A stretch of DNA of 64,000 nucleotides. It comes from Pseudovibrio sp000156235 (GTDB lineage Bacteria; Pseudomonadota; Alphaproteobacteria; Rhizobiales; Stappiaceae). A program made the translations under genes and the position numbers. Position 1 is the stretch's first letter; each line of letters opens with the position of its first letter. The notes beneath the pieces are model-generated. The model did not search any database and had not been told where the DNA came from. It worked only from the letters and a program-made list of their open reading frames with translations. Location of the stretch: the NCBI RefSeq assembly GCF_000156235.1, contig NZ_DS996805.1:434001-498000 (forward strand), in the 5' to 3' direction. Of the stretch, positions 46,201-54,185 are shown one piece after another.

Positions 46201-46983
46201 AAGTAAAACAGATGAAAAATAGCCCGTAACTTGACCTTTCAGATTGAGGACTAACTCCTCGCCGAAGTTGTCAAGCGTATAATCTACTAAGATATCTCCA
46301 AGTGCGCCGAGCGTCGTATCAGTCGCGTCACGCGTCACATAAATAAGCGAGTTCTGCAGGAACTGTCCAAAGTTCTGGCCAATTGTACCTATGATGGTTG
46401 AACCAGCAATCTGAGCAAATGCGTTATCTCCGGCAATCAACGCTCCAAACTGCGAGCCAAGTGTTTGTCCAACTGCTCCACCATAATCGACACCGCGATA
46501 CTCAAAGGCATTAACCTCAACATCTTTGATTGCCCCCGTCTCTTTGTCGTAAGTGGTAACAGCCTTTAGAGTTAAGTCTTTTTCTTCGTAAGTGACAGTC
46601 CGTTCCCGCCTGATAGTGTCACTATCAGGGTCAAAACCGGAACCTATTTCAACAACATAGCCTCCATCCGGTACATCGTATGACATCTCCTGAAAACCAT
46701 CTTCATTTGATGGAATGTACTGTACATTAGTTGCATCCTTAGGGAGGTAATCAAGCAATGAAGTGTTATGAACGCGAATGCCACCAGCAATGTAGGTATG
46801 GGTTTCCTCAACCTCAAAATTATAAGTGACATATGACGCGCCGTCTTCAGATAAGTGTCGGCGGTGAGAGATACTTGAGGGAGGAACGAGCGCTTTTGCT
46901 GTGTTATCGGCAACATCGTTTAAAACAGATGAGCAATCAAAGATAGGCGTGCGAATGCCAGCCACAGTGTCAGTTTGGGTCAT
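40240..46983 (-). CDS. RTX repeat protein with Hint C-terminal motif (downstream part of a split gene)
   Basis: 2247 aa from ATG 46983. Near residue 65 it has FEVEETHTYIAGGIRVHNTS, the C-terminal splice/cleavage motif (HN-T) of a Hint domain whose N-terminal half is in the upstream frame. Residues ~240-430 contain glycine/alanine-rich hydrophobic stretches. From ~residue 660 come seven tandem 198-residue modules, each with RTX calcium-binding repeats (GGSGDDTYIFGRGYGRDEI) and a beta segment (LQFTWEKDGQFDQLLIDA). The tail is LKDVVLSDLHSDDFRFV, a type I secretion-like end. No ribosome site precedes ATG 46983, and this frame is the same as the upstream gene, so both probably derive from one reading frame interrupted by TAA at 47038-47040. 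Confidence 0.85.
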   Translation of the reverse strand: MTQTDTVAGIRTPIFDCSSVLNDVADNTAKALVPPSSISHRRHLSEDGASYVTYNFEVEETHTYIAGGIRVHNTSLLDYLPKDATNVQYIPSNEDGFQEMSYDVPDGGYVVEIGSGFDPDSDTIRRERTVTYEEKDLTLKAVTTYDKETGAIKDVEVNAFEYRGVDYGGAVGQTLGSQFGALIAGDNAFAQIAGSTIIGTIGQNFGQFLQNSLIYVTRDATDTTLGALGDILVDYTLDNFGEELVLNLKGQVTGYFSSVLLGEAAEALGLEGFEAGLFTTTGNTITRQLTDNLTKPGVWAGGLQIEEITAGFDASLFGNAIGSYIGSTLANEVIDIDSAGEGIFASVGSTAASLWLGASSIGSAISSAASGVASAVGLGASAAGLFLTSMILPGIGAFIGTVGGAFIFETLDRWTGGWLSDTFDRWIGNNPAYYRDLSFDQELDTFSASTGLSKNTQSNHRDTVRSMESAFKETMQSIIDDIGGDVEWIGAEEAVSFGFHHPRGTYGWGDFKVSVYDTDNNQRIIVHGTDIRGMINVAIQHNLQNIQFVSGDAIKAAALAKWQESVDQLGNGQTSVKILTSVPENIEADLATYLRYSQIASDYRKYLDNKGAIDELLISEPDSAFTAGWIATLLAAGELGLDQAHNMTGNAGDNTLLTGEQNDIVRGLAGDDLIKTYSGDDSLKGGAGDDRLFGGAGSDELNGDSGNDYLDGGIGDDELYGGSGDDTYIFGRGYGRDEINSSAGGNDTVRFIDLNLEDAFINIANYGRSLQFTWEKDGQFDQLLIDASGSWIERYEFADGTVLKKIEVLDDLSVKATLIDDTIRILENTGLSSTPIIGTAQGERIDGTYLGDTVRGLDGDDKLYGLDGRDTLEGGEGNDSLYGGNHDDRLFGGAGSDFLRGDSGNDYLDGGIGDDELYGGSGDDTYIFGRGYGRDEINSSAGGNDTVRFIDLNLEDAFINIANYGRSLQFTWEKDGQFDQLLIDASGSWIERYEFADGTVLKKIEVLDDGRIQITKINDLEEVQENTDFNTTPLVGTQSAETLKGTYLGDTIRGLDGNDTLSGLNGNDTLEGGEGNDSLYGNNHDDRLFGGTGSDFLRGDSGNDYLDGGIGDDELYGGSGDDTYIFGRGYGRDEINSSAGGNDTVRFIDLNFEDAFIRLADFDNKLQLTWEYNGVLDTLLIDARGAWIERYEFADGTILSKIEVLSDGSIRVTKLDNETFILENVGLSSTPIIGTAQGERIDGTYLGDTVRGLDGDDKLYGLDGRDTLEGDEGNDSLYGGNHDDRLFGGAGSDELNGDSGNDYLDGGIGDDELYGGSGDDTYIFGRGYGRDEINSSAGGNDTVRFIDLNLEDAFINIANYGRSLQFTWEKDGQFDQLLIDASGSWIERYEFADGTVLKKIEVLDDLSVKATLIDDTIRILENTGLSSTPIIGTAQGERIDGTYLGDTVRGLDGDDKLYGLDGRDTLEGGEGNDSLYGGNHDDRLFGGAGSDFLRGDSGNDYLDGGIGDDELYGGSGDDTYIFGRGYGRDEINSSSGGNDTVRFIDLNLEDAFINIANSGRSLQFTWERGGQFDQLLIDASGSWIERYEFADGTVLKKIEVLDDLSVKATLIDDTIRVLENTGLSSTPIVGTAQGERIDGTYLGDTIRGLDGRDKLYGLDGRDTLEGGEGNDSLYGGNHHDQLFGAAGSDFLRGDSGNDYLDGGIGDDELFGGSGDDTYIFGRGYGRDEINSSSGGNDTVRFIDLNLEDAFINIANSGRSLQFTWERGGQFDQLLIDAEGARIERYEFADGTVLKKIEVLDDLSVKATLIDDTIRVLENTGLSSTPIVGTAHGERIDGTYLGDTIRGLDGRDKLYGLDGRDTLEGGEGNDSLYGGNHHDQLFGAAGSDFLRGDSGNDYLDGGIGDDELFGGSGDDTYIFGRGYGRDEINSSSGGNDTVRFIDLNLEDAMLSYTRYGSNLQFTWEKDGQFDNLLIDSKGNRIERYEFANGTVLSSLSVRESGFVDLRGFSDGYDNVILGSAHDNWVYGGSGNDTLSAGKSTGTSWQYLSGYDGNDMYLYSQENRYTFVTYDEVANGGYDTVKFTDLNLSDLSVGAYKINETDPNGLSLTFIWSKNGVDGQLRVANLAEHVERFEFADGTSLSKLEILDDGQVTLTGTTSSDVITAGEGSDIFVFTDTEIGNDVLTDFKAGANSEDVIHFNAARFMNFDEVIAAAQDNGVDTVISLDANNTVTLKDVVLSDLHSDDFRFV
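41000..45010 (-). repeat. Seven tandem 594-bp coding repeats
   Basis: The same 24-bp word (GCCGCCATCAAGATAGTCAT...) begins at 41281, 41875, 42469, 43063, 43657, 44251 and 44845: exactly 594 bp apart each time, with no length change. Copies 1-2 from the left are nearly identical to each other, as are several of those to the right, indicating recent duplication or gene conversion. Outer limits are approximate. Confidence 0.93.
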
Positions 46984-47037
46984 TGGATTTATCGCAGAAA
47001 TGGTGCACAGCGGTGCGAAAAAGAAATGGCGAAGAAG

Positions 47038-48339
47038 TTATTGCGGCTTATCTTGCAAGCACAACGGGATATTGGGTTTGCCTCGTTTAACTTCATCTTC
47101 TGAACGAGTGAAGATAGTGCGAGGCGACTGGATATCGCTTCCAGTCAGTCTTGAGCATTTCCCATCCCATTCACCTACTTCATAAATTTCGGTGAGGCTA
47201 ACTTGAGAGCGCTGAAGAATATAATCTTCAGGAGCAGGAAGTTCGTTAGAAAAGATCCAAAGGAAAGGTAACTGCTCAGAAGAAGCGCTTGTTTGGATGT
47301 AACCGTCCTCTGTCAACGTTCCACCTGCTGCTTTGATCAAATCTAGCACACAAACATCTCGGCCATCATCTAAGATAAATCGTGAACCAACACGGATCTG
47401 TTTTTTATCTTCAATGTTGATTGTGTTTTCTGATTGGGATGTCCCCGTCACAGCCCATACAAACAGATCTTCCTCACTACCAACATTGTAACCTGTTGTG
47501 GCACGGATCATCGAACCATCAGCTTGAACAAGAGCACCATCTGTACGCAAAATATCAATGATCGGAACATGCTGACCAGCAAACTGACCATCGCCACAAT
47601 AAGTTACGTGGCCAGGTGTTATCATCAGGCCAAAGACATCTAAGATGTGCTTTGACTGTTTGCGAAATATCTTGGAAACCCGACCGGCAACAAGCTCGCC
47701 AGATGCATTGTAAGATTGTATTTCGTCGCCAACAACAATCTCTTCGATAGGCTTGTCACACCGGTCTGCCAGCAAGATGGGGGTGCCCGAAAGGAAACAG
47801 TTCTTTTTGCTAGGATTTTCTGGTAGTAAATCCTTTGAAAAGCCGGGGACAGGTCTTGTGAAATTCAAATCTTTATTTAGGAACCAAACAGAAGGTGAAA
47901 TTCCTAACGCCCGAAGAACTGTACCAGCAAAGCTATTGCTATTTTGGTCTAATAGCTCGTATGCCAAGCCTTGTTCATTGATACTTTGTGTTACATCTTC
48001 GAACAACTCATAGAAGGTACCATTGACCTTGATTTCGTCATAATCGCCAAAAACGATAGGAGTGTAGTTTGACATCTTAGATTCATCTAAGAACACTTCT
48101 CCATCGAATGGATTTGTACCAAAAAATCCTTGAATTGTATCATTTACATCCCATGGATAACCAACTGGTGCGGGCTTCCCTTGAGTGTCCGTTGACATAC
48201 CATTCAACTGCCATAAGGTGTTTCCAAACGGGTCTTTGGCCAAAATGACAATGTGCGATGCAGGTAATGATAATGGCAATACAGGTAACTCTAGAGAGAG
48301 TTCTGCAACGCCGATTGTGTATTTCCCATTAGAGGTCAT
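47038..48339 (-). CDS. Hint-domain protein (upstream part of a split gene)
   Basis: 433 aa. Residues ~185-330 contain a Hint N-terminal block: NCFLSGTPILLADRCDKPIE with the nucleophilic Cys, VVGDEIQSYNASGELV, and LMITPGHVTYC with the TxxH motif. It then has the region SQVSLTEIYEVGEWDGK typical of alphaproteobacterial Hint_2 proteins. The matching C-terminal Hint motif (VHN-T) is found only after the TAA at 47038-47040, in the same frame, in the next gene. So the Hint domain is divided by a stop codon. Its start overlaps the end region of the small lipoprotein gene by spacing of one base (TAAAATG), implying coupling. Confidence 0.8.
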   Translation of the reverse strand: MTSNGKYTIGVAELSLELPVLPLSLPASHIVILAKDPFGNTLWQLNGMSTDTQGKPAPVGYPWDVNDTIQGFFGTNPFDGEVFLDESKMSNYTPIVFGDYDEIKVNGTFYELFEDVTQSINEQGLAYELLDQNSNSFAGTVLRALGISPSVWFLNKDLNFTRPVPGFSKDLLPENPSKKNCFLSGTPILLADRCDKPIEEIVVGDEIQSYNASGELVAGRVSKIFRKQSKHILDVFGLMITPGHVTYCGDGQFAGQHVPIIDILRTDGALVQADGSMIRATTGYNVGSEEDLFVWAVTGTSQSENTINIEDKKQIRVGSRFILDDGRDVCVLDLIKAAGGTLTEDGYIQTSASSEQLPFLWIFSNELPAPEDYILQRSQVSLTEIYEVGEWDGKCSRLTGSDIQSPRTIFTRSEDEVKRGKPNIPLCLQDKPQ

Positions 48340-48340
48340 T

Positions 48341-48745
48341 TTAATTTACCTTGCTATTCAAGCAATAAACGTTCTCTTTGACAGGAGTATGCGTCTCATT
48401 GCTTCCATGTTGCTTCACCTGAACACACCGATTTGCAAAAGTAAGTGTGGACCTTGGGAAGACTGCGTCTGGAAACCTATCTAAACTGACCTTAGAAAAG
48501 TCCGCAGTGTAAGTATCAATGCACTTGTTATTGTTAAGAATAGTCAGCGCTAACGTTAGAGTATGTGAAGATTTTTCCTGCCCAGTATCAACAGTGTTAT
48601 CAATACTGTAATACACCACATCGTAGATATTACAGCCCAATTCAGAGGGGTCTGAGGTCTTGTAAGCTAACTTAACGCAGGAAGTTGTAAGAATAGCAAA
48701 AAACAAAATATACGATATATTTCTGCTGGTATTATTTATAGGCAT
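48341..48745 (-). CDS. Small putative lipoprotein
   Basis: 134 aa. The N-terminus NISYILFFAILTTSC has a hydrophobic stretch ending in a lipobox-like LTTSC, so a lipid-anchored envelope protein is likely. Four more cysteines occur in the mature part. No domain is recognised. The stop lies one base before the Hint gene start, so the two are co-translated; it may be an immunity or anchoring partner of the Hint/RTX protein, which is inference from position only. Confidence 0.65.
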   Translation of the reverse strand: MPINNTSRNISYILFFAILTTSCVKLAYKTSDPSELGCNIYDVVYYSIDNTVDTGQEKSSHTLTLALTILNNNKCIDTYTADFSKVSLDRFPDAVFPRSTLTFANRCVQVKQHGSNETHTPVKENVYCLNSKVN

Positions 48746-49415
48746 TTAATTCATCCTACAGCTTTGACTATAATATAAACTTAGAGCAATTACATTCATC
48801 TAATCTATTTACTAGGCCAGGCTTGATAGCATTTTAAAATGTCAAAACGCCAAAGATCGCGTAAATCCACCTGTCTCCTTTCACAAACACAGTCCATCTA
48901 GTGACATTATGTATTCATTCTGCACATTGCTACTTTTAAGTGTGTGCTTTTCGGCACAGAATATATCTCCCACATTCATGAAGTGCTCCAATTTAAAGCG
49001 CACCACGGAGCAAAATGTGATCTCATCGTCTCTTAATAGTGATCTCCTTTGAAGCACTGATGACTTTGTTAATCTGTGACAAGTATTAGCCTATGGGAAC
49101 TTGCTCCACTAAGCGGAGGTTATCGTTCAATCTAAGATTGAAGTCCCCGAATGGCGGCTTCTGGCCCTGTCTCGGTACGCTTGGCATATAGCTGCATGAC
49201 CAAAGCAGAGGTTGGCTTGGACGGCTTGCGTTCTCAACTTCATGTCGATCTCATTCAGCATGGCACTTAGGGCGGACTGCTGATTTTTGCTGCAGATGTG
49301 AATTTTTTGATGTCATCTATAAAAAACGAACATTGAAGAGATTTACTATAGAATTGAGATCGTGACGATGAGCTAGAGCTACAAAACTGGCATGCCGTTT
49401 TGAAGATGATTTTCC
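48746..49415. other. Intergenic region, 670 bp
   Basis: No credible gene. It contains the promoter region of the lipoprotein/Hint genes and one minus-strand copy of the dispersed motif (GGGCCAGAAGCCGCCATTCG) at about 49150-49170. Confidence 0.5.
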
Positions 49416-50600
49416 TTAAAAAGTTTCTCCTTCGATCTTAGATTCCATTCTTCTATCGAAAAGCAAAAAGGTGAGCGGAAGAAGCGAAAATAGCAGAGCA
49501 GTGGCTAGAGTAGCTGGTCCCTGAAGGTCTGTAAGGTTGGTAAGTGTGGCGATCGATGCTCCGCCGAACATGCGCAAGAAACCGCCTATGGACGCTGCAA
49601 GGCCTGCGCAATTGGGGAAGGGTTGCAAGGTGAGGCCCGTAGAGATACCGATCATCAAGCTGAAGCCAGCACTGCCAAGAGCAGCAAAGGCAAAGAAGGT
49701 CATCGTGACACTTTGCGGCACAAACAACAGGCCAAGCCCGCTGATGACGGATAGAGACAGCCCGACCAGAACGGTTGTAGGTGCCCCAATCATCTCAACC
49801 ATACGCGGAGCGAGGAAGCTGAACAGCATTTGCAGCAGGCCAATGGCACCAAGAATGGTTGCGAATTGCATCTCGCTCATGCCGCCTTGCTCCATGGCAA
49901 CTTCCGGTGCGATGGAAACATAGGTCATGACCGCGCCAAAGGTGGCAGCATTGGCAAGACTATAAAGGATAAAGGCGCGGTTGCGGGCCATGTCGCCTAG
50001 ATTGCAGGTGATTTGATCGGGTGCGCCAAGCGTGCGGTGGCGCTTTTGGGTCGGTGGCAAGGCAAGAGGTGTCAGGAACAGAAGCAAAAGGCCTGCTGCT
50101 GCCATCAGGAAGAAGGCTGCTTGCCACCCCCAAATAACACCCAATATGCCGCCAATCATCGGTGCAATCATGGGAACAGAGCCGGTCAGGCCGCTCATAT
50201 AGCTCAGCCATTTGCCTGCTTCATCGCCTTCGAAATTGTCGCGCACCCAGGCAAAGGTGGTGACCATGGTAAACGATGCTCCAAAGCCTTGCACCAGACG
50301 CGCGCCATAAAGCCAGTCGAGGCTGGGGGCAAAGGCGGCGCCTAGGCTGCCCAATGCATAGAGCGAGAGGCCGATCATGGCGGAGGCTCGACGGCCAAAG
50401 CGATCCGAGATCGGGCCACCCACCAATTGGGCGAAACCAAGAGCAAAGATATAGAGCGGTATGGTCAGGCGCATCTGCTGGTTTGTGGCCTCAAACACGC
50501 TCAGCATTTCCGGGACAGAGGGCAAAAAGATATCGATGGCCAATGGTCCCAAAGGCGTCAGCATGAAAATGATGATGAGGGCAAAGGTACGGCGGCTCAT
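49416..50600 (-). CDS. Bcr/CflA-type MFS drug efflux transporter
   Basis: 394 aa from ATG 50600, chosen because AGGAGA lies 6 nt ahead and ATGA overlaps the glutaredoxin stop. Twelve hydrophobic helices. The MFS motif GGPISDRFGRRASAMIG is in loop 2-3, and LARPVQGFGAS-like GARLVQGFGAS is in helix 4, both typical of the Bcr/CflA subfamily of 12-TM proton antiporters. The start PLGPLAIDIFLPSVP is also diagnostic. Substrates (bicyclomycin, chloramphenicol or others) cannot be told. Confidence 0.88.
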   Translation of the reverse strand: MSRRTFALIIIFMLTPLGPLAIDIFLPSVPEMLSVFEATNQQMRLTIPLYIFALGFAQLVGGPISDRFGRRASAMIGLSLYALGSLGAAFAPSLDWLYGARLVQGFGASFTMVTTFAWVRDNFEGDEAGKWLSYMSGLTGSVPMIAPMIGGILGVIWGWQAAFFLMAAAGLLLLFLTPLALPPTQKRHRTLGAPDQITCNLGDMARNRAFILYSLANAATFGAVMTYVSIAPEVAMEQGGMSEMQFATILGAIGLLQMLFSFLAPRMVEMIGAPTTVLVGLSLSVISGLGLLFVPQSVTMTFFAFAALGSAGFSLMIGISTGLTLQPFPNCAGLAASIGGFLRMFGGASIATLTNLTDLQGPATLATALLFSLLPLTFLLFDRRMESKIEGETF

Positions 50601-51280
50601 GCTGGTTCTCCTTGTCTTGCTTCCGTGGGACATTGGACTTTGCCGTGCCGATCAATTTTGGTGAAAGGCAGGATGGCAGCTTTCTTCATCAGAGCATCAA
50701 ATCGCGCTCGTAAGTCGGAAGGTAGGGTGAACTCAGCCACCATGGAAAGGCTCTGCAAATCTGCAAGCAAGATGATGCTGTCGAGGCTCAAAGTGTCTGA
50801 GGTGAGAATGTGTTCTACCTTTGCCAATCTGGCTTTGATCTGGGCGGCAAACTGATCGCTCAATGCCAAGGCATCCTCAAATGAGCGACCAATGCGCTTG
50901 GGCATGGTTGTATTGAAAAAGCCACGGGCTCCGATGCTGGAAAGCTCGCCTGGCAAGAGATGCGGAATGCGCGGATAGCAAAGGCTGTTCAGCGCGACAT
51001 TGACCTCGCGTTGCCATGCTTCCAGCTCCTCACTCATCTCATAGTTTTGCAGCAGCGGTGGTCCCTTCTGATCGAGATAATGGATAATGTCCGAGCTGTC
51101 TTGCAGCACGAGATCCTCGTCTTTCAGGATGGGCACGGTTAGGCTGGCAATGTGGCTTTTCAGCTCGGACGGGATGGTGCCGGGTGAAAGGGTGATGACA
51201 TCAAGAGAGATGCCTTTCAGGCCAGCCATGATCTTGACTCGGATGCAATAGGGGCAGGTGTCAAAGGAATAGAGCTTCAT
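50597..51280 (-). CDS. grxB: Glutaredoxin 2
   Basis: 227 aa from the MKLYSFDTCPYC start at 51280. The CPYC redox site at residues 9-12 and the GST-like helical C-terminal domain (SLDSIILLADLQSLSMVAEF) match GrxB, the large ~215-aa glutaredoxin of proteobacteria that reduces protein and glutathione disulfides. It overlaps the efflux gene by four bases (ATGA) and lies 71 bp after a metallo-beta-lactamase-fold gene. Confidence 0.88.
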   Translation of the reverse strand: MKLYSFDTCPYCIRVKIMAGLKGISLDVITLSPGTIPSELKSHIASLTVPILKDEDLVLQDSSDIIHYLDQKGPPLLQNYEMSEELEAWQREVNVALNSLCYPRIPHLLPGELSSIGARGFFNTTMPKRIGRSFEDALALSDQFAAQIKARLAKVEHILTSDTLSLDSIILLADLQSLSMVAEFTLPSDLRARFDALMKKAAILPFTKIDRHGKVQCPTEARQGEPA

Positions 51281-51351
51281 GTCATGTGTCCCGCAAATAC
51301 TGAGAAGGGTGGGGGAAAGGCGCAACAAGACCGCGCCTTGAGGTTCATTGG

Positions 51352-52230
51352 TTAGCCGCCATGGATGATGGCAAAGCCCATTTTCAGGACATAATCGGGA
51401 AGGTCTTTGTAATTCTCCCATTGCTCATAGGCGGGCAGGCTGACCTCCTGGCGCATTTGTAAGACACGTTTGATCAACTGGCGGGGGTCTTCCTTTGCCA
51501 GCCTTTGCATCTCAGGAAAGACTGCATCATAGAGATCGTTATAGAATTGAGCAGAAGCCTTCAGTAGAGCCGGATCGGTATTGTTTGAGTGAGTGTTGAT
51601 GGCATGGTTCAAGTCCCAGCTGGCCAGTTCATTGAGGATTTGGCGGGAGCCGAGCAGGTTTGAATCCGTCAGTGCCCAGCCCGGTGTGAGAGCATTTTCC
51701 AAATACATGTCAGAGGTGACGACAATGCCTTCTTTTGGCAGATGCACCACGGCCACGGCAGTGCCATCAGCAGGGCCGAAATGGCTCAGCTCCACCTTGG
51801 TCTCGCCCACTTTCAGGGTCAGCTTTTCTTCAAAGGTCACATCGATCTGATCGGGCAACAGACCAAGGGGATCCTGATCCATGAACATTTCGAAATTCTC
51901 ATGGGCGATCACGTCGGCCTTAGCAAAGACCTCGGTACCACCCACATGGTCATAATGCTCGTGGGTCATGACGATCTTGGTGACGGGAAGGTCCGTCAGT
52001 TTGCTGATTTCCTTAGCGAGCAGTGAGGCCCGATAAGGATTGGCTGTATCTGTGATCAGCACGCCCTTGTCGCCAATGACGGCGAGGGAGGTATAGTGCA
52101 ATGCGCTGATGGCATAGATATTTTCGCCCAGTTTTTGGGTTTCGATCTTTGGGCCTTCAGCAAGTACGGGGATGGTGGAACCGACAAGGGCAAGGATGCC
52201 CGCGGCCAACAGGGTTGAGAGCTTTTTCAT
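51352..52230 (-). CDS. Exported metallo-beta-lactamase-fold hydrolase 1
   Basis: 292 aa from ATG 52230 behind GGAAGA. Signal peptide MKKLSTLLAAGILALVGS with cleavage after VLAE. The zinc motif THEHYDHVGG (HxHxDH) is complete and a second His region (HFGPADGTAVAVVHLP) follows. It resembles periplasmic MBL proteins of the SoxH/quinoprotein-relay type rather than true beta-lactamases. A paralogue lies 66 bp upstream, so the pair arose by duplication. The substrate is unknown. Confidence 0.82.
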   Translation of the reverse strand: MKKLSTLLAAGILALVGSTIPVLAEGPKIETQKLGENIYAISALHYTSLAVIGDKGVLITDTANPYRASLLAKEISKLTDLPVTKIVMTHEHYDHVGGTEVFAKADVIAHENFEMFMDQDPLGLLPDQIDVTFEEKLTLKVGETKVELSHFGPADGTAVAVVHLPKEGIVVTSDMYLENALTPGWALTDSNLLGSRQILNELASWDLNHAINTHSNNTDPALLKASAQFYNDLYDAVFPEMQRLAKEDPRQLIKRVLQMRQEVSLPAYEQWENYKDLPDYVLKMGFAIIHGG

Positions 52231-52296
52231 CTTGTTCTTCCATTGTGCTGGCTGACAGGCCGGGTGGTTTACACCCGGCACTGATTGAGGCGTTGC

Positions 52297-53172
52297 TTAG
52301 TGGCCATGCCAGATGGAATAGGCCATGCGCTCCACATGGGCTGGCAGATTCTGCTCATACATGGCCCAGTGGCTGAAGTCGGGCAGCTTGACGGTCTTTT
52401 TCAGCTCCTCGATAGATTTGCCTGCCTGCATGCCATCCCATACCGCCTTGAACAGGGCTTCGTTGAAGTCCCAATCTTCCTTTAATTGAGCAGGTGATGA
52501 CTTTGCCATATGACCGGAAATCACGGTGTCAAATTCCAGCTCCTTGTGCACGCGGCGCAAGGTGTTGAGGGAGCCGACATAATCGTGGGTGTTCAGGCGG
52601 CCGGGCAGATTGACAAAACCCTGCAAGTGCCAGTCGACAGCCATCAGCACCTTGTCTTCGGGCATATGGATCACGCTATTGCACTGGCCGTCATTGGAGC
52701 CAAAATATTTCAGATCGATCACCTTGCCGCCGAGCTCGATGCGATGTTCCTTCTCATAGGTGACATCCGGCTGCACCACGCGTTTTTCCAGATCACGACC
52801 CAGAAGTTCGGTGCAATTCTCATGACTGATGAATTCCGCACCTTCATCCTTGAAGATCTTGCCGCCGCGTGAATGGTCGAAATGAGCGTGGGAATAGATC
52901 ACCTTGACCACCTTCTTGTCGGTCAGTTTGGCAATCTCTGCTCGTAAGGCTTTGGCGCGAAATTCGTGGTTGGGATCCACAATTGCCACACCTTCATCAG
53001 TGATCACCACCAGACTGGAATAATGGGCCATGTGGAATTGATAGACCCCATCTTTCAATTGGATCATGACTGGCTTCATTTCGTCATGATCGCCAGCAGC
53101 AATGGCGGGGGCGGTGAAGGTGGCACCTGAGATGGCAGCGGCGGCCAGCAGGCTCAACATTGTCTTTTTCAT
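52297..53172 (-). CDS. Exported metallo-beta-lactamase-fold hydrolase 2
   Basis: 291 aa from ATG 53172 preceded by GAAAGGGAAAG. Signal peptide MKKTMLSLLAAAAISGATF. The zinc motif is YSHAHFDHSRGG (HxHxDH). A later YFGSNDGQCNSVIHMPEDKV matches the second metal region of protein 1. It is the first gene of a four-gene minus-strand unit (MBL, MBL, grxB, efflux) and is divergent from a LysR regulator that probably controls it. Detoxification of an aldehyde or thioester is a fair guess given grxB and the pump. Confidence 0.82.
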   Translation of the reverse strand: MKKTMLSLLAAAAISGATFTAPAIAAGDHDEMKPVMIQLKDGVYQFHMAHYSSLVVITDEGVAIVDPNHEFRAKALRAEIAKLTDKKVVKVIYSHAHFDHSRGGKIFKDEGAEFISHENCTELLGRDLEKRVVQPDVTYEKEHRIELGGKVIDLKYFGSNDGQCNSVIHMPEDKVLMAVDWHLQGFVNLPGRLNTHDYVGSLNTLRRVHKELEFDTVISGHMAKSSPAQLKEDWDFNEALFKAVWDGMQAGKSIEELKKTVKLPDFSHWAMYEQNLPAHVERMAYSIWHGH

Positions 53173-53288
53173 CGTCTTTCCCTTTCTTGGACTGCACGGA
53201 AGGGCCGCGCGGATAAGGCAAAGATACAATTGACTTCTGTTGAGATAATTGGTCTTCTATTAACAATATAAAATACAAAAAGTATCGA

Positions 53289-54185
53289 ATGGATAAATTG
53301 CGGAAAATGGCTCTCTATTGCCGCGTCGTGGAACTGGGGAGCTTTGTTGCGGCGGCGCAGGACCAGAATGTCAGCCCAGCCATTGTCGGGAGGCATGTTA
53401 GTGATCTGGAAGCGATGCTGAAGGTGCGCCTGATCAATCGCACCACTCGCAGCATGGAAGTGACTGAAGTCGGGCATCGCTATTATCAGGGCTGCAAGAT
53501 TTCACTAGCGCAATTGGCGGCGCTTGAACAGGACATGACGAACGAAGAAGGCGAGGCCCTTTCCGGTATCATTCGGTTGGCTGCACCAGAAGGGCTGGGC
53601 GCCCCCCATCTGCTCAGCGCAATCGAGAGCTTTCAGGGATTCTATCCCAATATCCTGTTTGATCTGGTTTTGGATAATGGCCAGACTGATTTCATCAGCG
53701 AGAATGTCGACCTCTCCATCCGGTTGGCCATTTCCATGCAAGATAGCTCGCTGATTGTGCGCAAATTAACAGACACGCGCCTTTGCTTTTATGCTGCGCC
53801 CTCTTATTTGGCCAAGCATGGCACGCCCAAAAAGCTAGAGGACCTAGATCAGCACGCTTGTCTGGCTTTCGGTGCCTCACGTTTCGGAGATAGTTGGCCC
53901 ATAGTGACCGATATGGGTCTCTCCAAGTATCGTCTGCCCTGGCGAGTGGTGGTCAATCAAACACAGTTCTATCGAAAAGCCTTGATGAAGGGCATGGGTA
54001 TCGGTCTTTTGCCTGAGATTATGGTAGCAGAGCAGGCCGAAGACGGTTCACTCACGCCTCTATCACTTGATGTCACTCTGCCAGAAGTCGGCATTTATAC
54101 CGTCTATCCTAACCGGGAGTTTCAACCCAAACGTGTGAGCCTATTCCTCAAACATTTGGCAGAAAGGTTTGGCAAGGTGGAGTGA
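53289..54185 (+). CDS. LysR-family transcription regulator
   Basis: 298 aa. The N-terminal winged helix (residues ~5-65: MALYCRVVELGSFVAAAQD, VGRHVSDLEAMLKVRLINR) and the C-terminal periplasmic-binding-like effector domain are typical. It is of the CrgA/AaeR-like group (RTTRSMEVTEVG). It is transcribed away from the MBL/grxB/efflux unit with a 116-bp AT-rich gap, the standard setting for a LysR regulator acting on its neighbour. Confidence 0.9.
   Translation: MDKLRKMALYCRVVELGSFVAAAQDQNVSPAIVGRHVSDLEAMLKVRLINRTTRSMEVTEVGHRYYQGCKISLAQLAALEQDMTNEEGEALSGIIRLAAPEGLGAPHLLSAIESFQGFYPNILFDLVLDNGQTDFISENVDLSIRLAISMQDSSLIVRKLTDTRLCFYAAPSYLAKHGTPKKLEDLDQHACLAFGASRFGDSWPIVTDMGLSKYRLPWRVVVNQTQFYRKALMKGMGIGLLPEIMVAEQAEDGSLTPLSLDVTLPEVGIYTVYPNREFQPKRVSLFLKHLAERFGKVE

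Noticed and set aside
51352..53172. True beta-lactamase resistance genes
   Set aside because: The HxHxDH fold is shared by many hydrolases; the sequences resemble periplasmic SoxH-like MBL proteins and the context is not a resistance cassette.
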